In this document: piece by piece, positions 47,407 through 52,122 of the stretch | Layout: the number at the start of each line of letters is the position of its first letter | Numbering within the stretch: the first letter of the stretch is position 1 | Source: DASXTB01 sp036505615 | GTDB taxonomy: Bacteria; Acidobacteriota; UBA6911; JACQSX01 | Assembly: GCA_036505615.1 (NCBI GenBank) | Contig: DASXTB010000452.1 | Location: 1 to 52,122 of the forward strand | DNA length: 52,122 nucleotides | Direction of reading: 5' to 3' | Program-made: the position numbers and the translations under genes | The notes under the pieces: generated by a model | Seen by the model: only the letters and a program-made list of their open reading frames with translations | The model's database searches: none | What the model was told of the DNA's origin: nothing

Positions 47407-49133
47407 TTCTTTATTACCCTTGCTGTAAATTTAGCCGGTTCAGAACTTCCTTCAACGATCTTGTAGATTTTGTCGGCTTGCATTCCTTTAAAGACTTGGC
47501 GAGTTCCAGAAGGCCAGCGGACTTCTACTTTGTCAATTGCGTCGCGCCCTGCCAGGCCGAAATGAACGCGATAGGTGCTTTGCGAGGCAAATCCATTGCC
47601 GCCATTTACAAAGCTCAAACGGGTGCGCCCGGCTGCGGTGATTCTCACTTGCGCTCCGATGCCGGCCCGGTTGGATTTTTTGCCCTCCAAAAGAAACTCC
47701 ACCCAGTGGCTGCCACCGGGCAGAATGTTGCGATACAAGAACGGCTCGGCGTTGGCATTGGTGACGAAAAGATCCAGGCGGCCATCATTGTCGAAGTCTG
47801 CCACAGCGATTCCCCGCCCGTCGCGAATCGAATCCAGACCGTGACGGGCCGCTTGATCCGTGAAAATCTGTCCCCCCTCGTTGTGAAACAGTCTCTTTTT
47901 CTGGTAACCGCTGAGGCTCTTGCTTCCCATGGGTGGCCAGTTACGCGCATCGGCAAAATCGATGTTGGGCTTGACGACCATCGCGAAAATGTCGGGAACG
48001 TAGCTCTCCTTTCCCGCCGAGACCCAGCCGTTCATCACATAAATATCGAGCCAGCCATCGTTATCATAATCAAAGAACTTAGCCGCCCATCCCCAGCCGG
48101 TGTCGTACGTGCCGGTTTCCCGCGACACATCGGAGAACGTCAAATTTCCGTTGTTGCGCCATAGGAAATTCCCCTCACGCATGTAATCGTCAGTGATGTT
48201 TGTAACGTAGATATCCAGCAAGCCGTCGTTGTCAAAGTCGCCCCAGTCGACATTCATCCCTTTCTTGTTATCAATGCCGATGGCGGATTCCGTTCTGTCG
48301 GTAAAGGTTCCATTGCCGTTGTTGACAAAGAATCGGTCAGTTCCGAAGTCACAGGCAACGTACAGATCGTCGTCGCCATCATTGTCCGCGTCACCGTGCC
48401 CGAGGTCGAGCACCCAGCCGCTGCTCTTTAGCCCAGCCGCCTCTGTGACATCAGTAAATGTCCCATCGCCGTTGTTTCGAAACAAAGTGACACCGCCGCC
48501 GTTGTTCGCGGTTTCAAAGCTCTCCGGAAAAAACCGGGGCGTATTCGGGTTGAACAAATTGACCGGCTGGAAATAGCTGCCCACGAAGAGGTCCAGATCG
48601 CCGTCGTGGTCATAATCAAAAGCGATTGCCGTAATGGCATTCATGTACCGGTATAGTCCAGCGTCCCGGGTCACGTCGCGAAATTTTCCGTTTCCCAGGT
48701 TGTGGAATAGCTGGTTGTGGCCGAAGCGAACAACAAGCAGGTCTGGACGGCCGTCGTTGTCATAATCAAACCAGAGCGCATCGGCCGATGCATTTTCCGA
48801 GTCGTTTCCGTTGGCCACCCCGGCCTGCTCGGCCACATCGGTGAACGTGAAATCGCCGTTGTTGTGGTAAAGGTGATTTTTCCCGGTGTCCTGCGAGTCG
48901 GTGACGAAGATGTCCTCAAAACCGTCACCGTCATAATCGGCCACGGCCGCTGCTGCTCCCAAGGCGGTGTAACCCTGCATGATCTCCGCATAGGGATTCT
49001 TGAAAATGCGGTTGGTATGCTTACGTGCGACCCCCGCCTTTTGGGTGACGTCATCAAACCATTTACCCTCATGGTCAGGACTACCCACCGCCGCGACCAT
49101 AAGGGCGCAGATTCCAGCCAGAACTGTTCTCAT
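47403..49133 (-). CDS. CRTAC1-type secreted FG-GAP/ASPIC-UnbV protein, 576 aa
   Basis: A short signal peptide (RTVLAGICALMVAAVGS), FG-GAP blades (DYDGDGFEDIFV, DYDNDGRPDLLV, DYDHDGDLDLFV, DADNDGDDDLYV, DFDNDGLLDIYV, DYDNDGWLDIYV, DFDNDGRLDLFV) and a C-terminal ASPIC/UnbV domain (WVEFLLEGKKSNRAGIGAQV, NGGNGFASQSTYRVHFGL, VEVRWPSGTRQVF). It is the closest relative in the window of the 579-aa protein at 44906-46645, sharing length and motif order, so the two arose by duplication. It lies 3 bp behind the first operon gene. Confidence 0.9.
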   Translation of the reverse strand: MRTVLAGICALMVAAVGSPDHEGKWFDDVTQKAGVARKHTNRIFKNPYAEIMQGYTALGAAAAVADYDGDGFEDIFVTDSQDTGKNHLYHNNGDFTFTDVAEQAGVANGNDSENASADALWFDYDNDGRPDLLVVRFGHNQLFHNLGNGKFRDVTRDAGLYRYMNAITAIAFDYDHDGDLDLFVGSYFQPVNLFNPNTPRFFPESFETANNGGGVTLFRNNGDGTFTDVTEAAGLKSSGWVLDLGHGDADNDGDDDLYVACDFGTDRFFVNNGNGTFTDRTESAIGIDNKKGMNVDWGDFDNDGLLDIYVTNITDDYMREGNFLWRNNGNLTFSDVSRETGTYDTGWGWAAKFFDYDNDGWLDIYVMNGWVSAGKESYVPDIFAMVVKPNIDFADARNWPPMGSKSLSGYQKKRLFHNEGGQIFTDQAARHGLDSIRDGRGIAVADFDNDGRLDLFVTNANAEPFLYRNILPGGSHWVEFLLEGKKSNRAGIGAQVRITAAGRTRLSFVNGGNGFASQSTYRVHFGLAGRDAIDKVEVRWPSGTRQVFKGMQADKIYKIVEGSSEPAKFTARVIKK

Positions 49134-49136
49134 GAT

Positions 49137-51476
49137 TTAAGGATTAGGAAGATGCCTTTCGGAAAGCTCTTGCCTACCTTCAGTGACCTGCACAATCCGG
49201 TTTGCGGGAATGTTACGGAACGTTTGCACAATTCCGGAGCGTGGCCATCGAACCGTTAATTCGTCCACAGAGGTGGCGCGGTCGAGCCCGAAGTACTGTC
49301 GCAGAGAATTCTGTGAACCATAGCCGTCGCCCAGCACCACTTCGCGCATTTGCTGCTTTCCGGCCAATTTAAGAATGACGCGCGCGCCGACGGCATCGCG
49401 ATTCGATCTGGTGCCGGTAAGCTCCACCGCTAGCCAGTGTCTTTTTTCCCCTACCAGGTTTTTCAAAAGCGTGTGGCGGTCTACGGAGGCCGAGACGGCA
49501 ATATCGAGTACTCCCCGGTTCCAGAAATCAGCCACCGCGACACCACGGCTGTTCAAAATCAGATCGGCGTCGGCCGCTCGACCGATCTCCAGGAAAGTAC
49601 CGTCGCCGTTGTTGCGCAACAGCCGGTTGCGCTGCCAACCCTGCCAAGACTTGGTGCCAAACCACTTGGGATCATAAAAGATCCCGGTTTTGTATTCCCT
49701 CTGCTTGAAAACCACATTATGGAGAAACTCCAGCTCGAGGTCCGTCCCCTTGTCTCCGTAAACCCAGCCATCGGCGACGTAAATGTCCTGCCAACCATCA
49801 TTATCGAAGTCGGCAAACGACGCACCCCAGTACCAACCCGGAGGATTGGCGTTGGCCTTCCAAGTAACATCTTCGAAACTTCCATCCCCCTTGTTGCGAA
49901 ACAGGGTGTTTCCAGAGGCCATCTGTTGAAATACGCCAATGAATCCCCATCCCGATTGCCTGAAGATTTGCCAGTAGAGCGGCATATCCGACCGCCAAAC
50001 TCCCTGACGGACGCAGTTCAGCATGTAGCCGCTCACGGTCGGTTCTTCAGCGAACCAAGCGTGCTCTGAGCGGAGATTCGTAACGTAGAGATCGAGCTTC
50101 CCGTCATTGTCGTAGTCGGCAAATGAAGCGCTCATCCCGGCGCCATAGTCGAGCGTATTTGACCTTACAGTTACATCAGTGAATGTGCCGTTGCCATTGT
50201 TGTGATAAAGCGTCTTGCGCCCAAAGTCGTTAGCTACGTACAAGTCAGGGAACCCGTCGTCATCATAGTCTCCCCAGACCGACCCCAGGCATAGTCCAGT
50301 GTCGCCCACTCCCGCCTTCTGAGTTACATTAGTGAAGGTGCCGTCGCCGTTATTGTGATAGAGCTGATTAGGTTCGCCGTTTCGCGCGTAGAAAGTCGGC
50401 GGTATTCCTTTGCGGGGATCCAGATACCGACCCACATAGAGATCAAGATATCCGTCGTTGTCGTAATCGCCCCAGGAGGCAACCGTGGTGCAGTTATCTT
50501 CACCAATCCCGGCTTTAGCAGTCACGTCGGTGAAAGTACCGTCGCCATTGTTGTGAAACAACTGATTATGACGAAAGGTGTGGCTGACGAATAAGTCCTT
50601 GAAGCCGTCGTTGTCATAATCTGCGAAAACTCCCACGCTGACGCCGTCCAGTCCGCTGAGTCCCGCCTTGCCGGTTACATCTTCAAAGGCGCCATCCCCA
50701 CGGTTCCTAAACAGCTTCGACTCCACGCCGTCCGGGATGAAGAGGTCATAAAGTCCGTCGTTGTCGTAGTCGACGGCGGTTATCCCCGCGGGACCGTACC
50801 GAATCATCCCGAACTTCAGCGGTTGGCTCAGAAAAGGAGGATAGTACCGGTTGGTAAAGTCGATGCCTGCGGCATGACCGACATTCTCGAATTGCGCCGG
50901 GCCGCCAATGATGCGCTCCCCCTCAACCAGCGAACTCCCGCGAATCCTTGGATTTCCTCCGGCTGGGTCCAGTTTGAATCGAAAATAGGCGCGGTCGATG
51001 CCGGACCGGTCTGCCCCCTTAGGGGTACCTATCAGCTCGAAGCGCGCTACGGCGACCCATTCGTCCGAAGAATCCCACTTTTCCAAACGGTGCAAGTGCA
51101 ATCCCAGTTCTTCAATCGACTGGAAACTCTCCAGGTAGGAACGCCATTCTGCCACAGCGCCGTCGCGGTTCTGCCTGGGACCATCGGAAACGAATCGCAG
51201 TTCGCGAATTCCGTCTTTTTCTCGGATCGATTCCAGCCGGCTCAAGCCAAGGCGATTCCCGTCAAAATTTTGCGAGTAGAATTGTTCCAGCGCAGAGAAG
51301 TCTCTTGCTTGCGCAGCAGAGGCAAGTGCGTCGAAAGCTTCGACAATACTCCTGCCCGTGTTGAAGAATCTGCTAGAGCGTTGATCCACGCGATCAACTG
51401 CGAAAAAGATTCCGGCGGCCAGAACCACCGGAGCTATCACGCCACTGAGAATTAAGGGCCTTCCTTGTTTACGCAT
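49137..51476 (-). CDS. Membrane-anchored FG-GAP/ASPIC-UnbV protein with an NTF2-like N-terminal part, about 779 aa
   Basis: I take ATG 51476 as start, because a promoter at 51528-51557 would begin the transcript near 51521, leaving too little room for the in-frame GTG 51515. One N-terminal membrane helix (LILSGVIAPVVLAAGIFFAV) anchors it. Then comes a SnoaL/NTF2-like segment of about 130 aa (IVEAFDALASAAQARDFSALEQFY ... EWVAVARFELIG). At least eight FG-GAP blades follow (DYDNDGLYDLFI, DYDNDGFKDLFV, DYDDDGFPDLYV and others), and it ends with ASPIC/UnbV (WLAVELTGTRSNRDAVGARV, VRWPRSGIVQTF). It is the first gene of the four-gene operon. Confidence 0.87.
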   Translation of the reverse strand: MRKQGRPLILSGVIAPVVLAAGIFFAVDRVDQRSSRFFNTGRSIVEAFDALASAAQARDFSALEQFYSQNFDGNRLGLSRLESIREKDGIRELRFVSDGPRQNRDGAVAEWRSYLESFQSIEELGLHLHRLEKWDSSDEWVAVARFELIGTPKGADRSGIDRAYFRFKLDPAGGNPRIRGSSLVEGERIIGGPAQFENVGHAAGIDFTNRYYPPFLSQPLKFGMIRYGPAGITAVDYDNDGLYDLFIPDGVESKLFRNRGDGAFEDVTGKAGLSGLDGVSVGVFADYDNDGFKDLFVSHTFRHNQLFHNNGDGTFTDVTAKAGIGEDNCTTVASWGDYDNDGYLDLYVGRYLDPRKGIPPTFYARNGEPNQLYHNNGDGTFTNVTQKAGVGDTGLCLGSVWGDYDDDGFPDLYVANDFGRKTLYHNNGNGTFTDVTVRSNTLDYGAGMSASFADYDNDGKLDLYVTNLRSEHAWFAEEPTVSGYMLNCVRQGVWRSDMPLYWQIFRQSGWGFIGVFQQMASGNTLFRNKGDGSFEDVTWKANANPPGWYWGASFADFDNDGWQDIYVADGWVYGDKGTDLELEFLHNVVFKQREYKTGIFYDPKWFGTKSWQGWQRNRLLRNNGDGTFLEIGRAADADLILNSRGVAVADFWNRGVLDIAVSASVDRHTLLKNLVGEKRHWLAVELTGTRSNRDAVGARVILKLAGKQQMREVVLGDGYGSQNSLRQYFGLDRATSVDELTVRWPRSGIVQTFRNIPANRIVQVTEGRQELSERHLPNP

Positions 51477-51527
51477 CGTTTGATTCGGGTCAGAATGAAC
51501 GACTTGAAGCTTCACTATGCGGCCAAC

Positions 51528-51557
51528 ACTATAGATGATTCGCCTTTAATTCTTCAA
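51528..51557 (-). promoter_or_regulatory. Probable promoter of the FG-GAP/UnbV operon
   Basis: Minus strand: TTGAAG (51557-51552, four of six to TTGACA), an 18-bp spacer, then TATAGT (51533-51528, five of six). Predicted start near 51521. Confidence 0.5.
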
Positions 51558-51663
51558 GTCAGTGTGACAATTCTTTGGCACTTTCTGAAAATGATCTGTA
51601 AGTTATTCGCCGTAGATCCGACTCACATGTTGATTTTGAGAGGTTGGTCTTCGACGGTAACCG

Positions 51664-52122
51664 ATGCCCCAGACAAGAAGTTTAGCCAGAGGCTTGATTT
51701 GCAAGATTCTACCTTTGTGCTCCATCGGCATTTTCATCCTCCTCTGGCACACGTCTGTCGCCTGGCGCAACTCGGTGATCGTTCCGGGGCCACTGGCGGT
51801 GGCCAAAGGAATTGTGGAGTTGGCGCGCGAAGGCTTGCTGACCAAGTATGTCGTGGCCTCGCTCTTCCGCGTTACGTGGGGTTATCTGACGGCGGTCATT
51901 CTAGCTATTCCTCTGGGGCTTTTTCTTGGATGGTATCGGCGCGGTGAAAAGGCGCTTAATCCGTTAATTCAAATCCTGCGGCCTATTTCTCCCCTGGCGT
52001 GGATTCCCATCGCGATCTTGTGGTTCGGAGTTGGAGACCTGGCGGCGATTTTCTTGATTTTTCTGGCGTCCTTTTTGCCGCTGACTGTCACCGCGATGAA
52101 CGCGGTTCGCAATATTGCGACG
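51664..52122 (+). CDS. ABC transporter permease, SsuC/TauC/NrtB family, truncated by the window end
   Basis: The open frame from ATG 51664 (a TAA stands two codons before) runs off the window after 153 codons. The product has an N-terminal membrane helix (LCSIGIFILLWHTSVAW), then PGPLAVAKGIVELAREG, SLFRVTWGYLTAVILAIPLGLFLGW, NPLIQILRPISPLAWIPIAILWFGVGD and LIFLASFLPLTVTAMNAV. This is the standard binding-protein-dependent permease pattern of the sulfonate/taurine/nitrate type, for which PxAWIPL.ILWFG is diagnostic. It is divergent from the FG-GAP operon. The partner ATPase and binding protein would lie beyond the window. Confidence 0.9.
   Translation, partial: MPQTRSLARGLICKILPLCSIGIFILLWHTSVAWRNSVIVPGPLAVAKGIVELAREGLLTKYVVASLFRVTWGYLTAVILAIPLGLFLGWYRRGEKALNPLIQILRPISPLAWIPIAILWFGVGDLAAIFLIFLASFLPLTVTAMNAVRNIAT

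Noticed and set aside
44906..51476. Dense recurring DNA wording such as gtcgttgtcatagtc that could look like a tandem repeat or CRISPR array
   Set aside because: The recurrences are irregularly spaced and encode the DxDNDG calcium loops of FG-GAP blades in open frames; they are coding repeats.
21154..51476. Complete enediyne biosynthetic gene cluster
   Set aside because: DUF1702-like and UnbV proteins occur, but there is no iterative enediyne PKS, no thioesterase and no typical tailoring set; UnbV proteins are common in Acidobacteriota.
1..52122. tRNA, rRNA, insertion sequence, integrase or attachment site
   Set aside because: None recognised on either strand by reading; an RNA-model search was not possible, so a cryptic structured RNA cannot be excluded.

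Overview
The window looks like a chromosomal piece of a soil-type Acidobacteriota, possibly from a metagenome assembly. This is inferred from protein families and not from a marker gene: an Oar-like TonB-dependent receptor with a carboxypeptidase-regulatory N-terminus, a Ser/Thr kinase fused to TPRs, several secreted FG-GAP/ASPIC-UnbV (CRTAC1-type) proteins, a DUF4383 protein and two DUF1059 proteins. No rRNA, tRNA, transposase, integrase or CRISPR array was seen. Most genes lie on the minus strand.

Layout. (1) 1-5.2 kb: an internally deleted TonB-receptor remnant, a histidine-rich small protein, a frameshifted gene behind a lone groEL, and a run of small genes (dimeric alpha-beta barrel protein, small secreted protein, a 53-aa ORF, zinc-ribbon membrane protein). 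(2) 5.2-9.3 kb: a tight four-gene unit with a phasin-like helical protein, a degenerate UbiB-type pseudokinase and two Get3/ArsA-type ATPases, one lacking the signature lysine. (3) 9.8-20.9 kb: a lipid/isoprenoid-flavoured run with TetR, DinB, an SDR-acyltransferase fusion and a canonical UbiB kinase in one unit; then a CrtI/CrtISO-like oxidoreductase, FabG, HMG-CoA reductase, DUF2141, an unrecognised protein and a membrane protein. Its spacers hold striking palindromes. (4) 21.1-31.2 kb: a DUF1702-like gene facing a seven-gene operon that starts with a FadL-type porin and continues with a GMC oxidoreductase, its Tat-exported partner, a cupin-like secreted protein, a degenerate SGNH hydrolase, a secreted protein with an internal repeat, and a second DUF1702-like gene. 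(5) 31.4-38.0 kb: small genes, a class III cyclase with a nuclease-like N-terminus, a TPR kinase, and two DUF1059 paralogues of 59 aa. (6) 38.2-51.5 kb: a minus-strand block with three FG-GAP/UnbV proteins and a TPR protein in one operon, a fourth TPR/FG-GAP protein, and then ACP, ketosynthase and a chain-length-factor-like ketosynthase. (7) The end holds the start of a divergent SsuC/TauC-type ABC permease.

How they may work together (inference). The strongest candidates for an undescribed system are the FadL-GMC-DUF1702-like operon, which reads as import and periplasmic oxidation of a hydrophobic compound, and the ACP/KS/CLF cassette beside the UnbV block. DUF1702 and UnbV families both also occur in enediyne clusters, but no enediyne PKS is present. 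A recurring theme is an active enzyme beside a degenerate relative: the UbiB pair, the Get3 pair and the KS/CLF pair. A lone degenerate SGNH hydrolase adds to it.
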